Assembly: GCA_907164885.2 (NCBI GenBank)
Contig: OU015490.1
Coordinates: forward strand, 233,218,241-233,282,240
DNA: 64,000 nucleotides
Source: Dolomedes plantarius
Taxonomy: Eukaryota > Arthropoda > Arachnida > Araneae > Dolomedidae
Direction of reading: 5' to 3'
Every line of letters starts with the position of its first letter. Positions within the stretch are counted from its first letter, which is position 1. Positions 35,046 through 47,006 of this stretch are shown in pieces. The position numbers and the translations under genes were made by a program. The notes below the pieces were generated by a model. It was given only the letters and a program-made list of their open reading frames with translations, ran no database searches and was not told where the DNA came from.

Positions 35046-36129
35046 CGTAAGTTGGGAAAAGGCGATTGATAGAAATGACACTTAAAAAACTGGGAAAAAG
35101 GAAATTACAAAAAATGTTAAACTTGAGATTAGTTTTAAAATGTATTACATTTAAGTACAGCCTTCACATGCAGAAGAATGAATTGATGAATATAAATTTC
35201 ATAAAGTATCATTGGACTATTATTATGAAAAAATTCCTTCAAAATAGTTTAGCAGGTAGTTTCGTGTAAAGCGAATCAATCTGATGCATTATCTCAATAT
35301 CTAACATAACGTAAAAAAAAATCCGTAGGATTGTGACCCTATACAGCTCACGTACTTTGATGCTCCATTATTTCTGATATCAATGAAACTTAGTGATCTA
35401 TAACAAATTGATATTTAACGAATCGTATCCTAAATTCATAAGCTATGAAGAGTTCAAGGTGATCGTGATCCTTCATCGGAATGAAGGTTTATTTTTAAAA
35501 AAAAATCTGTTGGTATGCCACTCTCAGTTCAAAAATGAGAATAACTTATACCTTTTTTGGGGGGATGCAGTAGTAACACGTATGAGCTTAGCAAAATGGG
35601 TTTTTGATGATGTTTTTAGATGATTTAGAATCTTTTAAAAAATATTCGAGCTTTTTCCTTTATCAGTCCTTGGTTTAGAGCTGTAACACTCTGGTAGTAT
35701 CCTATTTCTTGAACATAAAATAATCTGCCATAGCAAAATAGTTATCTTTTTCTAAACTGATGTCAAATGAATCTATCTTTTGTCTAAACTTAATGATGAA
35801 TTCCTTATGAATCGTAATAAAAAATACTTACACTTCCAATCAGATGTCTTTTAAGTTTTAATAAATTTTGTAGGGATTCCTAGACAAATCCAGCAAATTG
35901 TAAATTTTATTTGTGTTTTATTATTTTTACCAGTAGATAGCATCTTTTTACTCCCTGAATTGACCAAAAATTGATGCAAATCTAAAACATTCCCAAATAG
36001 TTGTTAATGAGAACTACAATATTAAAAATACATTTTATCATAAGCAAAATGAAGCACACATCATTCTTTTTCTACTCAATTTACGGGAATCGTATTATTA
36101 TAATTATGTTTACTGAACCCAGGAATGTG
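35046..36129. other. No gene recognised
   Basis: AT-rich. Plus-strand frames at 35066-35269 and 35393-35623 have no recognisable domain and begin without credible context. Confidence 0.4.
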
Positions 36130-37146
36130 AAATTGCTTCAGTGAACCGATTTTGTTGAATAGAGTTACTGGAAAATTAACTCAACATTCTAAAATTACGC
36201 AGATTTTCTTATCTTCTGAGTTATGCATTAACTATGCTGAGTTATTATGCTTGACAGCATGGATATAACAAGTATAGACTGTAAATTAGATAAAAGCACT
36301 TTTGATATGAAAATATATTGCTATAATAAAATATTTTTCTTTCATTTGATTGATGGAAAATGAAACTTCTAAACTTAGAGATGAATTCGCTATGAAATTT
36401 GTGTAACATAACCTTAGTCTTGAAAATAAGACACTGCTGTGAATCATTTTTACTGCAAAAAATTACAGGTGAATAAAAGTGAAGGTTTATTATTAAAATG
36501 ATGTTTCAATCCAATTGAGTCTGTAAAGTTAATTATGGTTCGTAAATGGTCAGTTAAAAGTGATATGAAAAACTCTTATACAGCACAGTATACCAATAAT
36601 TGTTTACGATAACACTTGATATCAAAATATATTACCATAATAAAAGATTTCTTTTCCATATGATTGTTGGAGAACTAACCCATCCCTAAATAAAAATAAA
36701 CATCAAATCACATTGAAATTTGTATATCATAAACATTATCTTGAAAATATGACGCTACTGTGAACTATTTTTACTGCAAAAAATTACAGATGAACAATCT
36801 CGCAGCTTTATTTATATGTTTTTTATATTTTTATATTGATGTTTTAAGCCATTTGAGTTTGTAAACAATTATGACTCGAAAACGACCATTTAAAGCAATT
36901 GATATGAAAAGAACTTATACAGCATACCAATAATTGGATACAATCACTTTTGATGTCAAAATATATTTCCATAGTAAAAGATTTCTCTTCCATATGATTG
37001 TTAAAGAATTGACCCATCCTCCACCTAAACATAAACATCAAATCACAATGAAATGTGTGTAGCATAAACATAATCTTGAAAATATGACGCTACGCGGAAT
37101 AATTTTTACAGCAAAGAATTAGAGAAGAACAAACTCGCAGTTTTAT
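36130..37146. repeat. 342-bp satellite, left diverged part
   Basis: About three diverged units identified by TTTTTACTGCAAAAAATTAC, CTTATACAGCATACCAATAA and ATTTGAGTTTGTAAAC blocks. The array is broken at 37146 by a (TA)n array and a Helitron, then resumes at 40057. Confidence 0.85.
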
Positions 37147-37148
37147 AA

Positions 37149-37221
<73 letters not shown>
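37147..37221. repeat. (TA)n microsatellite
   Basis: About 37 TA units between the satellite and the Helitron 3' terminus. Confidence 0.97.
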
Positions 37222-37222
<1 letters not shown>

Positions 37223-37924
37223 TAGCATTATTGCCCGGCGATACCCGGGCTGATAGATATATAGATATAAAAATTTTGATGCATTCCATCAAAAAAATAC
37301 TGGGCTGCAACCCCCGCTCTTTATGTTCATCTGGCCAGACAGAATGCGCTTAGCGCGTTTCTACAGAAATGATATACAAACAATAAGAAAGAAAGAAACT
37401 TTGAGCCTGCGGACCTTCGTCTGATTATACGTCTGATTTTATTGAGAATTAATAACACAGTGTTGCGTGATTCGCCCGTTTGGATTGAATAAGTTTACTG
37501 TTTAATTAGATTTAATTAGATTGTTTGATCTACTGTTTGATTAGAAATAAGTTTTAAAATTTAGATTTAACTTTATTATTTATTTTTCCCTTAAAAGCTC
37601 AGTTTGTTCCACATCACCCAAGAGACGCACTTTTTTCCACATCACCCAAGAGGTAAAGTGAAAGATGCCCCTTTTATTTATTCAAAGTAAGGCGCAATTT
37701 CACATGAAGCCTATTTTCCTTACTTTGGTGATTCGGTTTTTTATTGTACACAGGCCAAAAACCGTATCGGTTTTTAATTTTCCTAAGGCCAAAAACTGTA
37801 GAAAAAGCAAATTGTAAATCGGTTCAAGCGATGAGAAAAACTGCAAATAACAAAAGATAAAAAGCAGAGCTGGGAAAGTTGTGTTAAAACATACTAATTT
37901 GAACTGCATTCTTAAAAAATTCCC

Positions 37925-37965
37925 ATCTCAGTTAGTCTAGTGGTTAAAATTTTCTTTTACCGTAT
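37925..37965 (+). repeat. tRNA A-box-like fragment inside the Helitron
   Basis: CATCTCAGTTAGTCTAGTGG, then TTAAAATTTTC, resembles the 5' half of an Asp/Glu-type tRNA or SINE head. The 3' half is absent. Confidence 0.35.
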
Positions 37966-38407
37966 TTTAATATTTCTTTTGTCAATTTATTTCGTTGTTA
38001 TGCACGTAACACAAAATTAATTTACAGTATCACAAAAAGAAAAGAAACCACGTGATCACAATTTCATAAATTAAATTCTAAAAATTAATCTTTAAAAATT
38101 CACCAAAAATCAGAAAAGGGAGGTAACGATTCGAAAAAGTTTTCGTTTTAAAGGAATTTTTATGATCTGTCTCGTGATATAAATTTTATAACCCTCTGAT
38201 TATCATTTTAAATGCAAACTTAAAAAAATTAGAAAAAAAGCTTAAAAATTTAATTTTAAAAAATCGAAGAATTTTTCAAAAATCTTTCTCAGTTCACCCC
38301 TCTAGTATAAACTCCACTATAGAAGAATCACCATGCAAAATTTCAGCACTTTATGTCCAACGGTTTGGACTGTGCGTTATCTGTCAGTTAGTCAGTCATT
38401 TAGACAA
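37950..38407 (-). mobile_element. Family B Helitron fragment within a family A Helitron
   Basis: In reverse orientation it matches 15775-16180: GTCAGTTAGTCAGTC, CAACGGTTTGG, GAAGAATCACCATGCAAAAT, and the CACGTAACACAAAATTAATT side. Both family B termini are missing, so it was captured or left as a fragment. Confidence 0.78.
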
Positions 38408-38699
38408 GGCCAAAGTTTATTACCATGAAGCTCTCACCCCCCCGCGCACCCCTCTTCTCCCGCGCGGGGGAAGAGGGATAGGTTCGGATTTCACTGAACG
38501 TCTGTATCCACAGGGGGTCTCGCACTTCTTACGGGCACAAAAAATCATTAAAAAATTAATTAAAAAAAAAACTAATTGAGCCCCAAACTTCGTTTTTGCT
38601 GATTTAAGTTTCTCGGGTCCTAAACGTTAACTGTGCCGAATTTGGTCCCGGTGGGTGAAACAGTCTATGATTTTATAGCGGACAAACAAACAGACAAGC

Positions 38700-38703
<4 letters not shown>

Positions 38704-38732
<29 letters not shown>
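38704..38732. repeat. (TA)n array at the Helitron/Tc1 junction
   Basis: A short TA array between the Helitron 5' end and the left TIR of the Tc1-like element. Confidence 0.9.
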
Positions 38733-38734
<2 letters not shown>

Positions 38735-38737
<3 letters not shown>

Positions 38738-39954
38738 TGAAGTGCCACTAAATTAGGGATAGCAAATCCTATGCAAATTGTTTAGCGCTGCGCATCATGT
38801 ATGCGCAAGTGAGGGCGCTGTAGTAACTGCATATATAGCGCGTACTGTGGTTGTTCTGAATTAGTTGTTGGAATCGCCAGTATGGGTAAACTGCCTGATT
38901 TAGACGCCTTCGATCGCGGACAAATCGTAGGTGCGTGATGCATGGGCCATTCAATTTCCGAAATCATCAGACAGCTAGGATTTTCAAGGTCGACAGTGTC
39001 AAGAGTATACCAAGAATACATGGATGGTGGAAAAAAAACTAGCGAACGGGCAAACTGCAAAGGACAATTAGCCTTGACAGTGCGTGGTGAGAGACGGCTC
39101 AGGCGTATTGTACGTAGCCAGCGAAGCCAAACATTAGCTCAAATTACCACCCAGTTTAATGACGGTGCCAGTCGTACAGTCAGTAAACAGACTGTGCAAC
39201 GCTAGCTTCACCGTATGGGTTTCGGGAGCCTTCGACCTACGAGAGTACCATTGCTCTATACTCGCCATCGGGCTGCACGTCTTGCCTGGGCAAGAGAGCA
39301 CAGAGACTGGAGTGTAGAGGACTGGAAACGAGTAGCACGGAGTGATGAGTCTCGATTCCGACTACTTAACGCCGACGGGAGGCTGAGAATATTGCCTCAG
39401 GCTCATGAAGCCATGGATCCTGCATGCCTGGCTGAAACTGTACAAGGGCATGGTGGCTCAATCATGGTCTGGGGTGTTTTTTCGTGGCACAGTTTGGGAT
39501 CTTTGGTGCGTGCACCAACCTCTCTCAAAGCAATTCGGTACGTAGAGTTGCTGGGTGATCACCTCCATCCGTTAATGCTGTTCTGTTATCCGCACGGTAA
39601 TGGAGTTTTCCAGCAAGACAACTGTACCTCTCACAAGTCCCGGTTGGCTACTGGCTGGTTGGATGAGCATTCCTCTGACTTCTCTGTCATGAATTGGCCA
39701 CCTAGAAGCCCAGACTTAAATCCTATTGAGCATCTTTGGGATGTTTTGGAACAAGGCGTGAAAGGCCATCACACAGCACCAAAGAACCTTACTGAATTAT
39801 GGACAGCTTTAGCCAACATTTGGCAAGCCATTCCCGTGGAACGTTTCCAGAAACTTGTTCTTGAATCTATGCCTCGTCGTGTGGCAGCCATTATCAAGGC
39901 CAGAGGAGGCGCAATTTGTTACTAGGTAGGTATCCCTAATTCAGTGGTACTTCA

Positions 39955-39957
<3 letters not shown>
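38735..39957 (+). mobile_element. Tc1-like transposon (1223 bp), recently inactivated
   Basis: Inverted ends of about 27 bp, CACTGAAGTGCCACTAAATT on the left and the complement of the right end CACTGAAGTACCACTGAATT, differ at two positions. TA follows on the right (39958-39959). The left flank reads CA, so one copy of the duplication has changed. A single transposase frame with two stops lies inside. Confidence 0.9.
38882..39925 (+). pseudogene. Tc1-like transposase broken by two in-frame stop codons
   Basis: One continuous frame of 347 codons from ATG 38882 to TAG 39923-39925 is interrupted only by TGA (38936-38938) and TAG (39203-39205). Both stops can be explained by single C-to-T changes in CGA and CAG codons. 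The HTH reads DAFDRGQIVGA, then ISEIIRQLGFSRSTVSRVYQ. The catalytic motifs are ARSDESRF (first Asp), FQQDNCTSH (second Asp) and SPDLNPIEHLWD (Glu). I count 36 residues between the second Asp and the Glu, longer than classical Tc1 (34). The C-terminus MPRRVAAIIKARGGAICY is complete. Apart from the stops, the catalytic residues look intact. Confidence 0.9.

Positions 39958-40030
<73 letters not shown>
39958..40030. repeat. (TA)n microsatellite
   Basis: About 36 TA units immediately after the right TIR of the Tc1-like copy and before the satellite resumes. Confidence 0.97.
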
Positions 40031-40034
<4 letters not shown>

Positions 40035-40044
40035 TTATTTATTT

Positions 40045-42110
40045 ATATTTTTATACTGATGTTTTAAGCCATTTGAGTCTGTAAACATATATAATTATGG
40101 CCCGTAAATGGTCAGTTAAAAGTGATATGAAAAGCTATTATACAGCATACCAATAATTGCATATAATAAAACTAGATATCAAAATATATTCCGTAGAAAA
40201 AGATTTCTCTTCCATAAGATTGTTAGAGAACTAACCCATCCTCCGACTAAACATAAACATGAAATCACTATGAAATTTATGTAACATAAACATAATCTTG
40301 TAAAAATGTCGCTACTGTGAAACATTTTTACTGTAAACAATTACAGGCGAACAAACTCGCAGTTTTATTTATATATTTTTAAATATCTTTATATTGATGC
40401 TTTAACCTATTAGAGTCTGCAACCATAATTATGGCTCAAAAACGGTTAGTTAATACAATTGATAGGATAAACTCTTATACAGCATACCAATAATTGCGTA
40501 CAATAAATAACACTTGATATAAAAATATATTCCCATAATAAATGATTTCACTTCAATATTATTGTTGGATAACTAACCCATCCTCTGTCTAGACATGAAC
40601 TTCAAATCATAATGAAATTTGATTAACATAAACATAACCTTGAAAACATGACGCTACTATAAATCATTTTTACTGTAAACAATTACAGGCGAACAAACTC
40701 GCAGTTTTATTTATATATTTTTAAATATCTTTATATTGATGCTTTAACCTATTTGAGTCTGCAACCATAATCATGGCTCAAAAACGGTCAGTTAATACAA
40801 TTGATAGGATAAACTCTTATACAGCATACCAATAATTGCGTACAATAAATAACACTTGATATAAAAATATATTCCCATAATAAATGATTTCACTTCAATA
40901 TTATTGTTGGATAACTAACCCATCCTCTGTCTAGACATGAACTTCAAATCATAATGAAATTTGATTAACATAAACATAACCTTGAAAACATGACGCTACT
41001 ATAAATCATTTTTACTGTAAACAATTACAGGCGAACAAACTCGCAGTTTTATTTATATATTTTTAAATATCTTTATATTGATGCTTTAACCTATTTGAGT
41101 CTGCAACCATAATCATGGCTCAAAAACGGTCAGTTAATACAATTGATAGGATAAACTCTTATACAGCATACCAATAATTGCGTACAATAAATAACACTTG
41201 ATATAAAAATATATTCCCATAATAAATGATTTCACTTCAATATTATTGTTGGATAACTAACCCATCCTCTGTCTAGACATGAACTTCAAATCATAATGAA
41301 ATTTGATTAACATAAACATAACCTTGAAAACATGACGCTACTATAAATCATTTTTACTGTAAACAATTACAGGCGAACAAACTCGCAGTTTTATTTATAT
41401 ATTTTTTAATATCTTTATATTGATGCTTTAACCCATTTGAGTCTGCAAACCTAATTATGGCTCGAAAACGGTCAGTTAATACAATTGATAGGAAAAACTC
41501 TTATACAGCATACCAATAATTGCGTACATTAAATAACACTTGATATAAAAATATATTACCATAATAGAAGATTTCACTTCCATATTATTGTTGGATAACT
41601 AACCCATCCTCTGTCTAGACATAAACCTCCAATCACAAGGAAATTTGAGTAACATAAACATGACCTTGAAAATATGACGCTACATGTGAATCATTTTTAC
41701 CGCAAATTTCAGGCGAAAAAACTAGCAGTTTTATTTCTATATGTTTTATATTTTTGTATTGATGTTTTAATCTATTTGAGTCCGCAAACATAATCATGTC
41801 TCGAATACGGTCAGTTATTACGATAGATATGAAAAGCTCTTATACCGCATACCAATAATTGGATACAATCACTTCGTATACCAAAATATATTCCAGTAAT
41901 AAGATATATATCTCTGTCATCCGACTGGTGGAAATCTAACCCACCCTGCATCTAAATATGAAGATCAATGCACTAAGAATGCCCTATGAATTGTGATAAA
42001 CATAAATATTCCTGCAAATGTGATGAAATGTTTTTTGCTTAGATAGAAGCAAGAAAATCCAGATTTTTGTTGTTTTTTACATATTTCACTGCAACCGATT
42101 CTGAAAGATT
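40045..42110. repeat. 342-bp satellite, right part with near-identical central copies
   Basis: The phrase TTGATGCTTTAACC recurs at 40394, 40736, 41078 and 41420, exactly 342 bp apart. Diverged units lie on both sides (about 40057 and 41759). The units starting 40736 and 41078 look identical over their full length. The unit at 40394 differs at a few positions, such as TATTAGAGTC for TATTTGAGTC. This indicates recent amplification in the centre and older units at the edges. Unit landmarks are CAGTTAATACAATTGATAGG, CATACCAATAATTGCGTACA and TTACAGGCGAACAAACTCGC. Confidence 0.96.
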
Positions 42111-42284
42111 GAAATACCTATAAATTGATTACCAATTTAAACGAAACATGTTTTTTGTATCTAAGCTTAGTTGAGAGGGACCATATTCTTACTAATATTA
42201 AGAGAAGTGTAGGGTATTTGCTTCACAGCGTTACCGTTAAACAAACTAAGAATTTTATAAATAATATAATATCAATATCAATAT

Positions 42285-42288
<4 letters not shown>

Positions 42289-42331
<43 letters not shown>
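42289..42331. repeat. (TA)n microsatellite
   Basis: TA array after an AATATC run. Frames across it are artefacts. Confidence 0.95.
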
Positions 42332-42336
<5 letters not shown>

Positions 42337-42751
42337 GAATAAGATGAAAGAGAAAACCAGTAATAGCTCTAAAGCTACTTGCAACCAGGAACAAATAACA
42401 TGAAAAGAAAAGTTTAGAATAAGGTTTTGACAGCATTTCTTCATCAGCGGTGTCAATGCTGTCTAAAAACCAATAGATTGTTTCCGATGAGTATGATCTA
42501 TACAATAAACACACTCAGACACCGTACAATCCATGAATAACAGAAGAATTGATTAATTATTGAATTAAGATTGAATAAAAGTACTTAACCAAAGAACACC
42601 AAGCCTGGCGCTAGTCAGAGTGGAAGTTAAGAACTTGTAACCGCAAGATGACTGACGTCACAAAACTTGCAACCATTGAGGTAGTGGATTCTCAGTTACA
42701 GACTTACTTAGGTTACCGTATTTTAGGACTATTATTCCCTTAATTATTTAG

Positions 42752-42752
<1 letters not shown>

Positions 42753-42791
<39 letters not shown>
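42753..42791. repeat. (TA)n microsatellite
   Basis: About 19 TA units in otherwise unassigned sequence. Confidence 0.95.
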
Positions 42792-42798
<7 letters not shown>

Positions 42799-42930
42799 TT
42801 GTCAAAATTTGCAAGTTCCATAACCATATGGATGCTGCAGTCTAGCAACTAACAACTTATATAGGACGAGTTTAGTACAGTGAGTGAATCAAAACACAAA
42901 AGAAACTTAAATTGAATTAACATAAAAAAA

Positions 42931-43017
42931 CTATAGGCGAATTAACACCCAAAAGTTAAAATCATAGGAGAATTAACACCCAAAAGTTAAAATCATAGGA
43001 GAATTAACACCTAAAAC
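42931..43017. repeat. 31-bp minisatellite, about 2.8 copies
   Basis: The unit contains CATAGGAGAATTAACACCCA followed by AAAGTTAAAAT. Copies start at about 42931, 42963 and 42994. Confidence 0.93.
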
Positions 43018-43311
43018 AGTATATTAAGCAGTGAAACAGAAAAAACGATCCTCTATCTTCGCTTAGCTCTTCAGCCGTGGACAAAGCAAAGAAAACTCAT
43101 CAAAACAAGTGGTTTCACTATGGTGTCATATCTAAAACCATTTATAATTAAAAGAAAGAAAAAAACTGAAAGCTTCTTATGACACGACGGTCGTAGGTAG
43201 GTGCTACAAAACAATCCCTCTCAAATAAGCAGCATAGTATATAAATTCGTAGTGGTTGTTTGTCACGTGATACACACACACACTTATATACATACATACA
43301 TACATACATAC

Positions 43312-43315
<4 letters not shown>

Positions 43316-43381
<66 letters not shown>
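43316..43381. repeat. (TA)n microsatellite after a (CATA)n run
   Basis: CACACACA and CATACATA runs lead into about 32 TA units. Confidence 0.97.
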
Positions 43382-46300
43382 GTTTACTGAGTCTGAAGCA
43401 GTGAAATAACTCTAATTTGATTTCTCCTGTATCCTGTTATTTCAACTCAGTTGAGGGTACTGTATTCTTACAAATATGATACTATTGGGAACCGTGCATT
43501 GAGTTAATGGGAAATAAACTTCGTTAATATGTATTCCATCCATACTAAGCTTGAATTCGTGTAATAATAATAATTTTATTACCCCCAAGTCAATTTTAAC
43601 GAAACTGGTCTTATTCTATTTCTACTCATGTGTTTTATTTTATGACAATGACACTTGTTTTATTCTATGGCATAATAATTTTATTACACCATAACTTATT
43701 TTAATGAAATTTGTTTTAATCTATTTTTACAGATGTGTTTTATTTTATGGCTTTGATATTTGTTTTATTCTATGACAATGTCCTATCAGTTCAGGGGGAC
43801 CGCATTCTTACTAAAATGTTTCTACAGTGAACGAATTTTGTTGCAGAGTTTCTCTGAAATAATCACAGATTTTAATTATTATACCAATATGTATCTTCTG
43901 TTGTATTTGCAAACTCAATTACATATTGAATATATTGAGTTAATGGGGGAGCTTGAGATAAAGAATCATACAGCTCACATATTGTAACAAGCGCATATTA
44001 ATTATAGCGAAAAATAGCCTTTTATATCGCATTCTAAATATGTAAGAACTATAATGCAATATAATATTATTACTCTTTCAATATATAATTACTGTTTTTT
44101 GTTGAGTAAATAATCACATATAAACTTTATCACTATTTCATTCTGTTTAGTTTGATTGTTTGGAAGAATTACACTGTTTTAAACCTTCCTCATTGAAGCG
44201 TATATTCCTGTTTAATGGATCGACGCAAAGCGGTTGGAGATGTTTCAACTACTTATATAAAATTATAACATTTATTCGCATGCATAATTATCGCTATTAT
44301 ATTCTCTTTCTAAATCGTACAAAAAAGCTTTTAAGCCAAAATTTTCCGTACTTTACTCGTAAGATATTCGCTGTAGCACTGTCTGATATGCACTTTTTAT
44401 AATTCTAATTTCACTTAATTATAAGCTTTTGACTGAAAAGATATTTTAAAGATATTTTAAAGTAATCAATCTGTACAGGTGGAAAAATAAATTAATTAAG
44501 GAACTTTAGTCTAGGATTATTAAATAAAATTTACAAAGTAAACAAACTCACATTTAAAGAAAGAAAATATTATATTGCACATGGAAAATAAAGATGTAAA
44601 TTTTTATTCTGAAATTTTATTTAAGGTATGAAGGATGTTGAAATATTTTTGTCCTTTAAGTAAGTAAATTTAACATATACTGATGAAAAATGACTGACTA
44701 ACAATGTCAATTCTTAAACAAAGCTTTTGAGTTAGAAATAAAACTTAACGGCTTATAAAAAAGCTGATAAAAATGACAATAAAAATGACAATAAAATAAA
44801 AGAAACAACAGAGTATTTTTAAAATATTTTGGGTATGATATCTAAATGTGTAATGCAATTTATAAAACAGAAGTACCACCCCATCACCGGTGGTAGTTCA
44901 ATTGACAAAATTCCAATTTTGAGATATGGAAACCCAGGTTAAGCACATTTGACGAAGATTGTCTTAACGGTGACACCTGACCTTTGACAAGAGGTGTGTA
45001 TTGACTTATCGAGCCTTATTTGAGGCTCGGGCGAATAGGTTTTCTTGAAATTCGGTTGCTGTTAAACTCTCGTACACATATGACGTTTTTCTTTGACGTT
45101 TCTGAAAACTAAGCGTCACTATTTGCGAGTTTACTAATTCTAGCATAAGTTTATTGCGATTAGAGATTCTTGGTGTTTCAGCATTATGAAAATATGCATC
45201 TGGACTCTTCTGTGCATGTCTGGATTGTACTATAATGTAACTAAGTCAGACAGCAGTTGATATTAGAGTTTTTCATAGCAGCTTTGCTTTGCCCTCTTCA
45301 TAGCTGATTTGATATTTTGTAGCCATGACTTACTTTAACTTTGATTATTTGTTACATTGCTTTTTCTCTTAAAATGAAAAAAGTTAAGTTGATTGCTTCA
45401 AGTGCCAATGGTACATTTCATTTTGACACGTCGCTAATGTACCAGTAATAGTAGATTCACTGTGCAGTTTAAGCTATTAGTCGTAACGATTACTGTACAC
45501 ACATACTAGGAACACGTTACCAAAAGTATAATTGATTGTTAGAAGTTATAATCTACTTATTTACGAGAATGTGAAGAATCAGTAAAGTCGTAAAATAAAA
45601 AAGGGGAATATATTCCTAGAGATATTCTATATTGTTGTTCTTAAAAGGCAGAGAAATTTGAAAATATCGCATTAAATGTTCGGAATAATTCCAGGATTGT
45701 TCAAATGTTAGATTATCTGTCTCAGTTTAAAAATACCTAGGTTCGATTACTAGGATTACCTGGAAGCTTGTTACTTCATCCCTAAAAACTTATAGATTAT
45801 ACATAAGTCAACATTTTGTAGATTATAGAAATATAAAAGGCAGAATTTTAAAAGACGTGATACATTAATTTGCTATCATTGTTTTAAGAAGCTCTCATTT
45901 ACTAGTGTATTGTACTATAAATTTTGCTTACAAATTCATCGACGGGCAACAGTTAAGAATCTATATAATTTTCAATTTAAATTTTATTCACTATTCTTTC
46001 AAAGACTAAATAAAAAAATTACAGTCTAGAATTTCAGCAAGATTTACACATCGTAAAGTTTTGGCAGTTAAAAAAAAATAGCTCGCAACAGATTGAATTG
46101 TAAAATGTTATTTCAAGAATGGATGTAGAATGACCCCGCTGTCAAAAGAATCCAGACGTATTGTGATGTTTTTTGAAAATATTCGTTGTCATATATCACA
46201 GAAAATGTATTTTCGCAAAGTATAAATTGTCCCTTCTCTATAGAGTCGTACAAGTGAGAGAAGGACTTGAACAGGCGCCAAGTAGAACAGCTTCAAGGGA

Positions 46301-46905
46301 AAGGGACTAACTATTACTCCCCGACCTTGTACTATAATAAATCTTGGAAGACGACAGAGAAACACCTGATTAATTATTTACAATGCTGAGTGTTTCCTAC
46401 ACTTTTATAGAAATACGAATTAGCTTTTTTTTTTGAAAACCATACTTCTCCATAAACAATCAATATATATATCGGGAGCTCAGAGGAGAAAGGGCGATTT
46501 AAAGGGGATCAACTTTTTTAAGCAGAAATCTATTTATTGATATGTTAAGAAAATTGTATTACCACTTTTGCGTCTACATTTTCCCATGGTATCTTGTAAA
46601 TAGCATTTAATGTACGGACTGCAAAAGAAATAGCTGAAAGCTTAGTGCTGTACTGTTGGAAGAGCAAGGGCGCGTATACAACTCTTTTGTTTATATACTT
46701 TACTGCACTGCTCAGCACGCCACCATGATCTTCAACTGAACTACGAAGTCCATATTCTCCTTTTCTATCCTGAGATCATTCCTAAACTTTAAACGCTATT
46801 TCCCAACACCATGAATTTCATATTCGCCTTTTCTACTCCTAGATACTGCTATAGTATACGCAAATTTGTAATACTTGCTGATCTGGTTATTAGACATTTT
46901 AAATA
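43382..46905. other. Gene-poor AT-rich stretch
   Basis: 43560-43790 contains two diverged copies of a block with TGTTTTATTCTATG and TGTTTTATTTTATG. A tRNA-like B box (CTAGGTTCGATTACTAGG) at about 45737 and a weak SINE-like segment at about 44890-44990 are too degraded to call. No coding domain seen. Confidence 0.4.
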
Positions 46906-46909
46906 TTAG

Positions 46910-47006
46910 TTTTCTGGCCGCCCACATCGTATTGTCGTTGGCGTCATGAGCCACCACGGAGTGGGCTCGGGTTAGAATCCTTACTAAGGCATGGAAGTTA
47001 TTGAGC
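46910..47006 (+). repeat. SINE family S4 head leading into the minisatellite
   Basis: AGCCACCACGGAGTGGGCTCGGGTTAGAATCCTTACTAAGGC aligns with the S4 copy at 32655-32695 (GCAGTGGGCTTGGGTTCAAA). The B box is GGTTAGAATCC. The downstream body becomes the first minisatellite unit. Confidence 0.7.

Larger units (their letters stand above)
37222..38716 (-). mobile_element. Chimeric Helitron: family A ends around a family B segment
   Basis: The 3' end on the minus strand is a CCGGG hairpin plus CTAG (37222-37225), followed by T. The 5' part (38540-38716) matches family A from AAAAGAGCTTGTCTG inward. The exact 5' TC has been lost in a TA expansion. The 3' 200 bp also match family A. The middle (about 37950-38407) is a family B Helitron segment. 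A 38410-38540 GC-rich patch belongs to family A. No coding sequence. Confidence 0.75.

Noticed and set aside
35066..35623. Two plus-strand frames of 67-76 codons
   Set aside because: The peptides are Lys/Ile/Asn-rich as expected from AT bias and match no known family.
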